DNA of 14,472 nt from JBDSLU01 sp039916225 (lineage in GTDB: Bacteria > Acidobacteriota > Vicinamibacteria > Vicinamibacterales > Vicinamibacteraceae). The stretch lies in contig JBDSLU010000156.1 in the NCBI GenBank assembly GCA_039916225.1, forward strand, positions 1 to 14,472, written 5' to 3'. A model generated the notes under the pieces. It searched no databases. It worked only from the letters and a program-made list of their open reading frames with translations, and was not told the origin of the DNA. Both the position numbers and the translations under genes were made by a program. Below, one piece after another: positions 1 to 8,373 of the stretch; position 1 is the first letter of the stretch, and each line of letters opens with the position of its first letter.

Positions 1-353
1 AGCCCGACGAAGGCGTTGAAGGGATAGCTGGCGAAGCGCGCGAACGGCGCGAGGTAGAGCGAGAACAGCGGCGGCAGGGCGTAGACGCGACCGCCCCACG
101 GATAGGCCACCGCGTCGTAGGTCCACCGGAAGCCGCCCGATTCGACCAGGCGCGCGCCCTTGGCCAGATACGCGTCGGCGTCGTGCCAGGCGAAATCCGA
201 GCCCAGCACGTAGAACAGGCAGCCGAGGCGGAGCGCCAGGGCGAGCGCGACCAGACCGCCGACGGCGAGCCACGGCCAGCGTGCCGGGCGGACGTCGACA
301 GGCGGAGCGGCGGCGAGCAGCGGGGCAGGGATCGCGGAACTCTCGGCGGGCAC
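1..353 (-). CDS. Multi-pass membrane protein, probable GT39/PMT-like glycosyltransferase, 5' part only
   Basis: The reading frame runs off the left edge; 117 N-terminal residues are visible. The start is a GTG at 353-351, since no nearby in-frame ATG is seen, with a weak AGGG about 5 nt upstream. The N-terminus is Ala/Pro-rich (about 1-25), followed by one hydrophobic segment at about residues 26-50. A loop then carries DFAWHDADAYLAKG (53-66) and an aromatic/proline stretch near PPLFSLYL (94-101). A first membrane helix followed by an acidic D-x-D-x-Y loop and a later PPL is what I expect of GT39/ArnT/PMT-type enzymes, which transfer sugars from polyprenyl-phosphate donors at the outer face of the inner membrane, the loop aspartate being the catalytic or metal site. 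This is inferred from family pattern and only the N-terminus is present. The gene is divergent from tamB and near polysaccharide genes, which fits. It could be another polytopic protein. Confidence 0.72.
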   Translation of the reverse strand, partial: MPAESSAIPAPLLAAAPPVDVRPARWPWLAVGGLVALALALRLGCLFYVLGSDFAWHDADAYLAKGARLVESGGFRWTYDAVAYPWGGRVYALPPLFSLYLAPFARFASYPFNAFVG

Positions 354-362
354 GGACGCCCT

Positions 363-391
363 ATTGTGGTGACTCGTCCTCTGCGATTCAA
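363..391 (-). promoter_or_regulatory. Possible sigma70-type promoter for the GT39-like gene
   Basis: On the minus strand, TTGAAT (391-386) is followed after exactly 17 nt by CACAAT (368-363). Each hexamer matches four of six positions of the TTGACA/TATAAT consensus. Transcription would start near 356, only a few bases before the GTG at 353, so the message would be almost leaderless. That closeness weakens the promoter or start assignment, or points to leaderless initiation. Sequence match only; housekeeping promoter consensus in this organism is unknown. Confidence 0.3.
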
Positions 392-453
392 GGTTGCCGC
401 TGCTCACGACCGCGGACGAGCGATCCGAGCCGGCGCCAGCGAGCCGATCCGCC

Positions 454-481
454 CTGAACATCGCGGTGTTTCTGCTACAGT
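454..481 (+). promoter_or_regulatory. Possible extended -10 promoter for the tamB operon
   Basis: TGCTACAGT at 473-481 fits an extended -10 element (TGn followed by TACAGT, four of six consensus bases). A weak -35 candidate CTGAAC lies at 454-459 with a 16-nt spacer. Transcription would begin near 488, leaving a leader of about 28 nt before the GTG at 516. The -35 match is poor, so the call rests mainly on the extended -10. Confidence 0.3.
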
Positions 482-515
482 GAGGGGTGGCCTGCCCGGC
501 ACCAGTGTCCGACGT

Positions 516-3500
516 GTGACTGTGGATTCCGCCGAGCCCATTCCCGAGCTGCCCGACGCGCCACCCGATGCGTCGGCTGACGTTCCCGGCCGCCGCCGTT
601 TGCCCCGCCTGCGGCGCTTCGTGCGCTTCGTGCTCGCCGCGGTTGCGGTGATCCTCGCGGTCGGGCTCGTCACCCTCTTCAGCATCGATCTCGGTCCGTC
701 GCTGCGCGGCCTGGCCGAGCGGCGGGGCGCCGGCTTCCTCAAGCGCGAGTTCCACATCGGCGGCCTGTCGGCGCAGCTGCTCAGCGGGCACTTCGTCGTC
801 ACCGACCTGAGCATCGGCGGCCTCTCGGCTGGCGACCGGCCCTTCTTCACCGCCAAGCGGATCACCGTCAAGGTGCCGTGGTGGACGATCATCAGCCGCG
901 ACCTGATCGTCGAGGACGTCGAAGTCGCCGATTGGCACATGACGGTCGAGACCTTCAAGGACGGCCGGCACAACTTCCCGAAGTTCACCAGCGACGGCCC
1001 GAAGGGGCCGAAGCGTTTCGTCACCACGGTGCGCACGGTCACGGCGACGCGCGGCACCTTCGAACTGCAGGACCACGGCGCGCCGTGGTCGATCGTGGCG
1101 CCGAACCTCGAGGTCGCGATCCGCAAGGAAGACGTCTACCGCGGCACCGCCGCCTTCGACCAGGCGACGATTCGCATCGCCCGCTTCGAGCCGATGTGGA
1201 GCCGGCTGACCAGCCGCTTCAAGATCGACGGCGGCAAGATCGTTCTCGAAGGCATCGACCTGATCACCGACGGCGCCGTGTCGCACGCGGTGGGCGAGAT
1301 CGACACCGCGCGCTGGCCGGAGCAGACCTACGCGGTGCGATCGCGCATCGACTTCCCGCGGATGAAGTCGCTGTTCTGGGCGCGCGACAAATTCACCCTC
1401 ACCGGCAAGGGCGAGTTCGCCGGCACCTATCACCTGTTCAAGGGCGGTCGCGAGCTGGCGGGACGTTTCGCCAGCCTCGACATGCGCCTCAACGACTGGC
1501 GCTTCGCCGGCATGGAAGGGTCGCTGGTCTGGACGCGCGACCGCTTCGAGGTGACGAAGACGCGCGCCGGCTTCCACGACGGGCGCCTCAATATCGACTT
1601 CTCGATGAAGCCGCTCGGCGATCCCCTGCGGCCGGGGATCGCCCGCCTCGAGGCGGCCTACGACGGCCTCGACGTCGCCGGCCTGATGGAGGCCCGCCAG
1701 TTCGCCGGCCTTCGGCTGCACGGCCGCGCCACCGGCCGCAACGTCCTGACCTGGCCGCTGGGCCGCTTCCGCGAGCACAGCGGCGAAGGCGACATCCGCG
1801 TCGCGGCGGCGACGCCGCTGCAGGATCGGACGCTGCCGCCGAGCACGGAGCCGACCGAGGCCTTCGCTTCGCTCCCTCGCGTCCTCAACGCCAAGGGCTT
1901 CCCGGTGACGCCCCGCCGCCAGCCGTCGACGTTCCCGCTGCTCTTCAGCACGCCGATCGGCGGCGCCATCCGCTACACCTACGGACCGGAGTGGGTGACC
2001 TTCGCGCCCGGCTGGCTCGCGACGGCGTCGACCTACATCGAGCTGCAGGGCAAGACGGCGTGGGGCGATCGATCGGCGCTGGGTTTCCACGTGACCAGCG
2101 GCGACTGGCAGGAGAGCGACCAGTTTCTCACCGCCGTGATGACGGCGTTCGGCAGCCCGGCCCGTCCGGTGCCGGTCGGCGGCGCGGGCCGCTTCGACGG
2201 CACGATGCTCGGCGCCTTCCGCCGGCCGCGCGTCGAGGGTCGCTTCACCGGCGAGCGGATGCGCGCCTGGGACGTCGAGTGGGGCGCCGCCGCCGCCGAC
2301 CTGGTCATCGAGAACAGCTACGTCGATCTCGCCACGGCGCACATCACCCGCGGCGCCTCGACGATGGACATCGACGGCCGTTTCAGTCTCGGCTTCCCGC
2401 GCAAGGATCACGGCGAGGAGATCAACGCCCGCGTCCGCATGCAGGGGCGGCCCGTCGTCGACCTCAAGCACGCCTTCGAGCTGGACGACTACCAGGTCGA
2501 CGGTACCCTCACCGGCGAGTTCCGCATCTACGGGCCGTACCGCGGTCCGTTCGGATTCGGGCGCATGCAGATCGACGCCGGCTCGTCGTACGGCGAGGCC
2601 TTCGAGACGGCTTCGGCGGCGCTCCGCTTCGAGGGCACCGGCGTCCGCCTCGACACCCTCGACGTGCGCAAGTCGACCGGCAGTGTCACCGGCGCCGCCT
2701 TCGTCGGCTGGGAGGGCACCTACTCCTTCAACGCCGACGCCCGCCGCGTGCCGGTCGAGAGCCTGGCGATCGCGCGCTTTCCGACCCTGCCCCTGACCGG
2801 CCTGCTCGATTTCTCGGCGTCGGGCAGCGGCACCTTCGACGAGCCGCGCTACAGCGTCCGCGGCCGCGTCGTCGATCTGTTCGCCGCGGAAGAGGGGCTC
2901 GGCCAGCTCACTGGCCGCGTCGAGGTCCGCGGTGACGAGGTCAGCATCGCCCAGCTGGAAGGGGCGTCGCCCCGGCTCGCCGTCTCGGGCGGCGGCCGCA
3001 TCACCCTGACGCCGACGCGCGACGCCGACCTGACGCTGCGCTTCTCGCGGACGTCCATCGACCCCTACGTCCGGCTGCTCGAGCCGCGCCTGTCGCCGTT
3101 CACGACGGTGGTGGCGAGCGGCGGCTTCCGCGTGGTCGGCCCGCTGCGCGATACCTCGAAGCTGAGCGTCCAGGGCTCGATCGAGGACGTCGACCTGCGG
3201 CTCTTCGACTATCACCTGCGGAACGACGGCCCGATCCGCCTGTCGCTCAAGGACGACGTCGCGCGCATCGAGAAGCTGCGGGTCGTCGGCGACGGCACGA
3301 CGCTGGAGCTGGTCGGTGACGCGCACGTGAGTGAGGATCGCCTGCGGGTCCGCGCCCTCGGCGACGCCAACCTGAGCCTGCTGCAGGGCTTCTTCCGCGA
3401 TATCCGGTCGTCCGGCTCGGCCAAGGTGCAGGCCGAGATCACCGGGCCGTCGCGCGGGCCGGTCATCACCGGCACCGCCATCCTCACCGACGGGCGCCTG

Positions 3501-4682
3501 CGCTACTTCGGCCTGCCGCACTCGATCGACGGCGTCAACGGCACGGTCGAGTTCGACGCCGGCGGGCTGCGCATCGACACGTTGTCGGGACGGATGGGCG
3601 GTGGTGAGGTCCGCTTCGGCGGCCGCATCGGCATCCGCAACGGCACGCTGGAGAGCTACAACCTCACCGCGGTCGGCCGCGACATGCGGGTGCGCTATCC
3701 GGAAGGCTTCCGCTCGCAGGTCGACACCGATCTGGCGCTGCGTGGCCCGGTCGGCTCACCGGTGCTGACCGGGACCGTCCACGTCAAGGACGCCCTGTTC
3801 ATCAAGTCGGTCGACACCGAAGGTGCCGGACTGTTCGGCCTGGCGGCCTCCGCCGGCGCCGCGACCACGACGCCGACGACGGCGCCGTCCGGCTTCCCGC
3901 TGCGCTTCGACCTGAAGATCGACGCGCCGTCGGCGCTGCGCATCGACAGCCCGTCGGCGCGGCTGGTCTCGAGCGCCGATCTGACGCTGCGCGGCACCTA
4001 CGATCGGCCGTCGCTCATCGGCCGCGCCGACATCGAGCGCGGCGAGCTGCTGCTCGAAGGCAATCGCTACCTCGTCACCCGCGGCGCCATCGAGTTCACC
4101 AACCCGACCCGCGTCGACCCGTTCTTCGACATCGAAGCGGAGACGCGGGCGCGGGCCCCTGGCCAGACCTACCGCGTCACGTTCCGGGCCTCGGGCACGC
4201 GCGATCGGTTCGCGTGGGATTTCTCCTCCGATCCGCCGCTGTCGACGGTCGACATCCTGGCCATGCTGTTCGGCGATCTGCGTGACACGCGCGACGCCGA
4301 GCTGAGCGCGTTGCGGCTGCGCGATCGCACCGAGGAAGAGTTGCTGGTCGCCCGGGCCACGCGGCTGCTGGCCAACCCGATTTCGTCCGAGGTCGGCAAG
4401 GTCGTACGCAAGACGTTCGGCGTCGACACGGTGTCGATCACGCCGTCGCTCGGCGACCTGTCGAACCTGCAGTCGGCGCGCCTCAGCCCGACGGCACGGC
4501 TGACCATCGGCAAGCGGCTCTCCGATCGCCTGTTCCTGACCTACGCCCAGCCGCTGACCTCGGCCCGTCCGGAGCAGCTCCTGCTCATCGAATACAACCA
4601 GAGCGAGCGCTTCGCGTGGATCCTGTCGCGCAACGAAGACGAGACCTACGCGATCGACGTCCGCGTGAGGCACGTCTTCTAG
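516..4682 (+). CDS. tamB: TamB-like translocation and assembly module protein (AsmA superfamily)
   Basis: About 1388 residues, within the usual size for TamB. The Pro/Asp-rich start (1-25) is followed by an Arg-rich patch and one transmembrane segment at about 37-57, then a very long beta-rich repetitive body anchored in the inner membrane and spanning the periplasm. The C-terminal TamB (DUF490) domain is clear: YDRPSLIGRADIERGE and the ITNPTR-like FTNPTRVDPFFDIEAE region precede SSDPPLSTVDILAMLFGD at about 1238-1255, and the protein ends in HVF with a terminal Phe. In known systems TamB partners an Omp85 barrel in inserting outer-membrane proteins and in phospholipid transport, and the next gene here is such a barrel. 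The start is uncertain: GTG at 516, 522 or 480 are candidates and none has a good ribosome site. A Thr/Ala/Pro-rich loop lies near residues 1108-1126. The stop overlaps the next GTG by one base (TAGTG). Confidence 0.93.
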   Translation: MTVDSAEPIPELPDAPPDASADVPGRRRLPRLRRFVRFVLAAVAVILAVGLVTLFSIDLGPSLRGLAERRGAGFLKREFHIGGLSAQLLSGHFVVTDLSIGGLSAGDRPFFTAKRITVKVPWWTIISRDLIVEDVEVADWHMTVETFKDGRHNFPKFTSDGPKGPKRFVTTVRTVTATRGTFELQDHGAPWSIVAPNLEVAIRKEDVYRGTAAFDQATIRIARFEPMWSRLTSRFKIDGGKIVLEGIDLITDGAVSHAVGEIDTARWPEQTYAVRSRIDFPRMKSLFWARDKFTLTGKGEFAGTYHLFKGGRELAGRFASLDMRLNDWRFAGMEGSLVWTRDRFEVTKTRAGFHDGRLNIDFSMKPLGDPLRPGIARLEAAYDGLDVAGLMEARQFAGLRLHGRATGRNVLTWPLGRFREHSGEGDIRVAAATPLQDRTLPPSTEPTEAFASLPRVLNAKGFPVTPRRQPSTFPLLFSTPIGGAIRYTYGPEWVTFAPGWLATASTYIELQGKTAWGDRSALGFHVTSGDWQESDQFLTAVMTAFGSPARPVPVGGAGRFDGTMLGAFRRPRVEGRFTGERMRAWDVEWGAAAADLVIENSYVDLATAHITRGASTMDIDGRFSLGFPRKDHGEEINARVRMQGRPVVDLKHAFELDDYQVDGTLTGEFRIYGPYRGPFGFGRMQIDAGSSYGEAFETASAALRFEGTGVRLDTLDVRKSTGSVTGAAFVGWEGTYSFNADARRVPVESLAIARFPTLPLTGLLDFSASGSGTFDEPRYSVRGRVVDLFAAEEGLGQLTGRVEVRGDEVSIAQLEGASPRLAVSGGGRITLTPTRDADLTLRFSRTSIDPYVRLLEPRLSPFTTVVASGGFRVVGPLRDTSKLSVQGSIEDVDLRLFDYHLRNDGPIRLSLKDDVARIEKLRVVGDGTTLELVGDAHVSEDRLRVRALGDANLSLLQGFFRDIRSSGSAKVQAEITGPSRGPVITGTAILTDGRLRYFGLPHSIDGVNGTVEFDAGGLRIDTLSGRMGGGEVRFGGRIGIRNGTLESYNLTAVGRDMRVRYPEGFRSQVDTDLALRGPVGSPVLTGTVHVKDALFIKSVDTEGAGLFGLAASAGAATTTPTTAPSGFPLRFDLKIDAPSALRIDSPSARLVSSADLTLRGTYDRPSLIGRADIERGELLLEGNRYLVTRGAIEFTNPTRVDPFFDIEAETRARAPGQTYRVTFRASGTRDRFAWDFSSDPPLSTVDILAMLFGDLRDTRDAELSALRLRDRTEEELLVARATRLLANPISSEVGKVVRKTFGVDTVSITPSLGDLSNLQSARLSPTARLTIGKRLSDRLFLTYAQPLTSARPEQLLLIEYNQSERFAWILSRNEDETYAIDVRVRHVF

Positions 4683-7600
4683 TGACAGGCCGGACGCGTT
4701 GGCGGGGCGCCCGGCAGCGGTGGCGGGTGGCAGCGCTCTGGACCGGGCTCGTGACGACGCTGGCCGCGCTCGCCGTGGCGACGCCGATCGCCGCCCAACC
4801 GGCGCCGGCTCCGCCGCCGGGGTCCGCCGCGCCGGCAGCCGCAGCGGCGATGGCCACCACCGCGCCAACCGACGTGGCGGCGTGGGCCGGCCATACGGTC
4901 CTCGAAGTGGCGGTCATCATCGCCGGTGAGCCGACCGTCGAGCCGCGCTGGGTCTCGCTGGTCGAGACGCCGCCGGGCGCGCAGCTCTCGCTCGTCGACC
5001 TGCGCACGACGCTGCGGCACTTCTTCAACACCGGCATGTTCGCCGGCGCCGAGGCGGCCATCGAGCCGGTGGGCACGGCCGGCGGCATCCGCGTCACCTA
5101 CCGCCTCATCCCGACCCACGTCGTGAGCGAGCTGGCGTTCCGTGGCGATCTCGGCCTCGACGGCGGGGCGCTGCGCCGCCTCGTGGTCGATCGGTTCGGC
5201 GCCCAGCCGGCGCCCGCCCGTGCCGATGCCGCCGCTGAGCACCTCGCCATGCAACTGGCGGCGCGCGGCTTCGTCCAGGCGCGCGTCACGACGGCGCTCG
5301 AGACCGACCCGGGTGGCCGCACGACGTTGCGCTTCGACGTGGCGGCCGGCCGCCGCGCCCGCGTCGGCAAGGTGTCGATCGACAGCGAGGGCGTGCCGGC
5401 CAAGCTCCTCGGCGAGATCCACGTCGCGTCGAACGTGATCTACGACGGCCCGGACGTCGAGCGTCAGCTGGACGAGGTGCGCACCCGCCTCCGCCGCGAC
5501 GGCCACTACGAGGCCTCGGCGCTGGTCCGGGCGACGCCGGCGGGGACGTCGCCGGCCGGCGATCCTGTCATCGACGTCGTCATCACCATCACGCCCGGGC
5601 CACTCGTGACGCTGCGCTGGGAGGGCGATCCCATTCCGGACGCGCGGCGGCCAGAACTGGTGCCGGTCGCGCGCGAAGCGTCGGTGGACGAGGACCTGCT
5701 CGAGGATTCGCTCCGGCGGATCCTTCAGTTCCTCAAACAGCAGGGCCACTGGCGGGCGGAGGCCGGCTACCGCCGCGATGCCTCGCCCGGCGGCCTCGCC
5801 GTGACGTTTACCGTCAAGGCCGGCGAGGTGTTCCGGCTGGGGCGAGTCGAGGTCGACGGCGCCCAGGCGCTCACCCGCGCCGACATCGCCACCGTGCTGC
5901 CGGCGGTGCCCGGCGAGGTCTTCGTCGAGAGCACGGTCGACAGCCAGATCGTGGCCTTGCGCGAGCGCTACCGGCGCGCCGGCTACCGCGACGTCCGCAT
6001 CGAGGTGACGATGGAGGAGCGCGACGCCGCGGCGACGGCGGCGCGGCCGGGCCGCGGCGGGCTCGTCGACGTGCGGCTCTTCGTCGCCGAAGGCGCGCTG
6101 GTCCGCGTCGGCGCGGTGCGGCTGGCCGGCGTCTCCGGCGTGTCCGAGGCCGACCTGCGCGCCAAGCTGAAGTTGGCGCCCGGTGCGCCCTTCTACGAGC
6201 CGCTCATCGCGACCGATCGCGACGCGCTGTCGGAAGTCCTGTTCGATCGCGGCTACGATCGGGCGCGCGTCGTCTCGACGGTGACGCCGGTCACCGGCCA
6301 GCCGGCCGTGGACATTGCCTACGACGTCGCCCAGGGCACGCTGGTGCGGGTCGGGCGCATCCTGGTCGTCGGCAACCGGCGAACCGCGACCGACACGATC
6401 GTGCGGGCGCTGACGCTGAAGCCCGGCGATCCGCTCGGCCTCGCCGAGGTGTTCGAGAGCCAGCGCCGGCTGCGCGCGCTCGGTCTGTTCCGGCGCGTGA
6501 CCATCACCGACGTCGGCGAAGGCGGGGAAGCGCAGCGCGATCTCGTCGTCACCGTCGAGGAGGCCGCGCCGACGTCGATCGGCTACGGCGCCGGCATCGA
6601 AGTGGGGCGCTACCTGCGGCAGGAGACGCCGGGTGGGCAGGCCAGCGAGCGGCTCGAACTGGCCGGCCGCGGCTTCTTCGAGGTCGGCCGGCAGAACCTG
6701 TGGGGCTCGAACCGCTCCCTGAACCTGTTCACCCGCGTCAGCCTGCGCCCGTCCGGCGTGGCCCAGGCCGGCGGTGGCAGCGACTTCGGCTTCAACGAGT
6801 ACCGCTTCCTTCTCAGCTTCCGCGATCCGAGCGTCTTCGATGTCGCCGACACGCGCATCACCGGCTACTTCGAGCAGGCGGTGCGATCGAGCTTCAACTT
6901 CGTCCGCCGCGGTGTGCTGGCGGAAGGCGCGCGGCGCTTCAAGGATCGGATCACCCTGGTCGGGTCGTACTCGCTGAGCACGGTCCGGCTGTTCGACGAA
7001 CGCATCGCGCCGGAGGATCGCCCGGACATCGATCGTTTGTTCCCGCAGGTCCGCATCTCGAAGTTCCAGGGCGCGCTGCGGCGTGACACCCGCGACGACC
7101 TGCTCGACCCGACAAAAGGCCTGGTCATCGGCCTCGACGGCGACTTGGCGGCGCGGGCGCTGGCCTCGCAGGTCGGCTTCGTCAAGGGCTACGGCGAGGT
7201 GTTCGCCTACCGCACGGTCTCGTCGCGGCGCCGGATCATCCTCGCCGGCGGCGTGCGGGTCGGCCTGGCCAAGGGCTTCGAGCGCGACGCGGCGCGGGTC
7301 AGCGACGCGGGCAGCGTGGTGGTCGGCCCGGACGGCCAGGCGATCATCGACGTGGTCACCGATCTGCCGGCCAGCGAGCGCTTCTTCACCGGCGGCGACA
7401 CCTCGGTGCGCGGCTTCGCCCGCGACAGCCTCGGCGACGTCGGCACGCTCGACCCGAACGGCTTTCCGACCGGTGGACATGCCGTGACCGTCATCAACGC
7501 CGAACTGCGGACGCCGCTGTGGCGCGAGCTGGGCGGCGTGGTCTTCGTCGACGCCGGCAACGTCTTCCGCCGTGCCGCCGACCTCGATCTCGGTGCGCTT

Positions 7601-7750
7601 CGGGCCTCGGCCGGTTTCGGCTTCCGCTACAAATCGCCGGTTGGTCCGGTTCGCGTCGACTTCGGGTTCCGTCTCGGCAGCCGACGCGGCGTGCCGGACG
7701 AGAGCGAACCGAGCTACGCGATCCATTTCAGCATCGGGCAGGCCTTCTGA
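4682..7750 (+). CDS. bamA: Omp85/BamA-family outer-membrane assembly protein with seven POTRA domains
   Basis: 1022 residues from the GTG that overlaps the tamB stop; GTGAGG at 4665-4670 is the likely ribosome site. A signal peptide has an Arg-rich start, a hydrophobic core (17-36) and likely cleavage after AAQ (39), then an Ala/Pro linker to about 65. Seven POTRA-like repeats can be laid out at about 71-144, 145-223, 224-306, 307-381, 382-471, 472-552 and 553-628, each ending in a V-x-x-G-type strand. The barrel is about 632-1022. It carries RRDTRDDLLDPTKG (800-813), the loop-6 signature GGDTSVRGF (904-912, R910 expected to point into the barrel) and a C-terminal Phe. The family folds and inserts outer-membrane barrels. 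E. coli BamA has five POTRAs and TamA three, so this resembles BamA more than TamA, although it sits next to tamB. The seven-domain count is from reading the sequence and could shift by one. Confidence 0.96.
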   Translation: MTGRTRWRGARQRWRVAALWTGLVTTLAALAVATPIAAQPAPAPPPGSAAPAAAAAMATTAPTDVAAWAGHTVLEVAVIIAGEPTVEPRWVSLVETPPGAQLSLVDLRTTLRHFFNTGMFAGAEAAIEPVGTAGGIRVTYRLIPTHVVSELAFRGDLGLDGGALRRLVVDRFGAQPAPARADAAAEHLAMQLAARGFVQARVTTALETDPGGRTTLRFDVAAGRRARVGKVSIDSEGVPAKLLGEIHVASNVIYDGPDVERQLDEVRTRLRRDGHYEASALVRATPAGTSPAGDPVIDVVITITPGPLVTLRWEGDPIPDARRPELVPVAREASVDEDLLEDSLRRILQFLKQQGHWRAEAGYRRDASPGGLAVTFTVKAGEVFRLGRVEVDGAQALTRADIATVLPAVPGEVFVESTVDSQIVALRERYRRAGYRDVRIEVTMEERDAAATAARPGRGGLVDVRLFVAEGALVRVGAVRLAGVSGVSEADLRAKLKLAPGAPFYEPLIATDRDALSEVLFDRGYDRARVVSTVTPVTGQPAVDIAYDVAQGTLVRVGRILVVGNRRTATDTIVRALTLKPGDPLGLAEVFESQRRLRALGLFRRVTITDVGEGGEAQRDLVVTVEEAAPTSIGYGAGIEVGRYLRQETPGGQASERLELAGRGFFEVGRQNLWGSNRSLNLFTRVSLRPSGVAQAGGGSDFGFNEYRFLLSFRDPSVFDVADTRITGYFEQAVRSSFNFVRRGVLAEGARRFKDRITLVGSYSLSTVRLFDERIAPEDRPDIDRLFPQVRISKFQGALRRDTRDDLLDPTKGLVIGLDGDLAARALASQVGFVKGYGEVFAYRTVSSRRRIILAGGVRVGLAKGFERDAARVSDAGSVVVGPDGQAIIDVVTDLPASERFFTGGDTSVRGFARDSLGDVGTLDPNGFPTGGHAVTVINAELRTPLWRELGGVVFVDAGNVFRRAADLDLGALRASAGFGFRYKSPVGPVRVDFGFRLGSRRGVPDESEPSYAIHFSIGQAF

Positions 7751-8373
7751 TGCCCTTCGTGCCGCTTCTCGCCTGCGTCGCCGCCATCGTCGCCCCCGGC
7801 CAGGGCGTCGTCGCCGATCGTCTCGTCGCGGTGGTGTCGGGGCAGCCGATCATGGCGTCTGATCTGCGGGCCGCCCGGGCCCTCGACCTGGTTCCCGGCG
7901 GGGCCGCGCTGGACGACGCCGCGCTGATCGATCGGCTGGTGGTGCGGGAGTTGATGCGGGTCGAAGTCGAGCGCTTCTGGACGACCGTCACCGACGTCGA
8001 TCGCGGTGTCACCAGCCGCGCCGACGCCGCCGAGCGGACGACGCGAGCCGGCGGCGACACCGGGCTCGCCGCGCTCGGGCTCTCGCCTGGCCGCCTCCTC
8101 GCCTGGCTCGAGGACGACGTGCGCATCGAGCACTACATCCGCCAGCGCTTCGACGCCGGCTCGCAGCCGTCGGACGACGAGGCGCTCACCTGGTACCAGA
8201 TCCACGAGCGCGACTACCTGCGGGACGGCCGTCCGCGGCCGTTCGCCGACGTCCGCGACGAGGTCCGGGCCCGCCTCGCTGCCGAACGGCGGCAATCGCT
8301 GGTCGACGACTGGATCGCCGGTCTGCGCCGGCGCGCGATCGTCGTGCTGGCGCCCACGTCCAGCCCGCCATGA
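7750..8373 (+). CDS. SurA N-domain-like periplasmic chaperone lacking a PPIase domain
   Basis: 207 residues starting at the ATG that overlaps the bamA stop by one base (TGATG); GGCAGG at 7737-7742 may act as ribosome site. After a hydrophobic start, residues 22-38 (ADRLVAVVSGQPIMASD) match the first strand and helix of SurA/PpiD-type chaperones, where the usual text is like VAVVNDEVILLSDL. A helical core follows (55-135). DDEALTWYQIHERDY (142-156) is where a parvulin domain would normally be inserted; here it leads directly to the final strand-helix segment FADVRDEVRARL (165-176) and WIAGLRRRAIVVL. No parvulin (rotamase) segment is present. Inferred role: holding unfolded outer-membrane proteins for the adjacent Omp85 machine. 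The signal sequence is odd, with no basic residue before the hydrophobic stretch. The stop overlaps the next gene by 4 bp. Confidence 0.82.
   Translation: MPFVPLLACVAAIVAPGQGVVADRLVAVVSGQPIMASDLRAARALDLVPGGAALDDAALIDRLVVRELMRVEVERFWTTVTDVDRGVTSRADAAERTTRAGGDTGLAALGLSPGRLLAWLEDDVRIEHYIRQRFDAGSQPSDDEALTWYQIHERDYLRDGRPRPFADVRDEVRARLAAERRQSLVDDWIAGLRRRAIVVLAPTSSPP

Larger units (their letters stand above)
354..515. promoter_or_regulatory. Divergent intergenic region between the GT39-like gene and tamB
   Basis: This 162-bp stretch separates two divergently read genes and is the only sizeable non-coding interval in the window. It must hold the start signals of the left gene and probably the promoter of the tamB operon. 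It is locally less GC-rich than the neighbouring genes, around 361-395 and 455-485. I see no long inverted repeat suggesting a repressor site and no riboswitch-like structure. The tamB frame stays open back to 183, but that extension overlaps the opposite gene and reads as low-quality Arg-rich sequence, so I treat it as non-coding. Confidence 0.6.

Noticed and set aside
183..515. N-terminal extension of tamB to an ATG at 183
   Set aside because: It would overlap the opposite membrane-protein gene by 171 bp, and it encodes Arg/Glu/Gly-rich text with no signal or domain. The membrane anchor follows naturally from the GTG near 516.
878..2935. Long plus-strand frame inside tamB
   Set aside because: Arg/Pro/His-rich out-of-frame translation typical of high-GC sequence; the tamB frame fully explains the DNA.
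3756..4868. 370-residue minus-strand frame across the tamB/bamA junction
   Set aside because: Low-complexity Arg/Ala/Glu-rich translation with no recognisable motif, fully covered by two real genes.
4679..7726. A 1015-residue open frame antisense to the whole bamA gene
   Set aside because: It is almost exactly the shadow of bamA. Its translation is an Arg/Asp/Ala/His-rich string without domains, as expected when a GC-rich gene is read antisense. The plus frame has clear Omp85 motifs.
7750..7779. LLAC lipobox in the SurA-like protein (residues 6-9)
   Set aside because: The hydrophobic segment before the Cys is only about seven residues with no basic start, and it continues past the Cys, so lipoprotein processing is unlikely.
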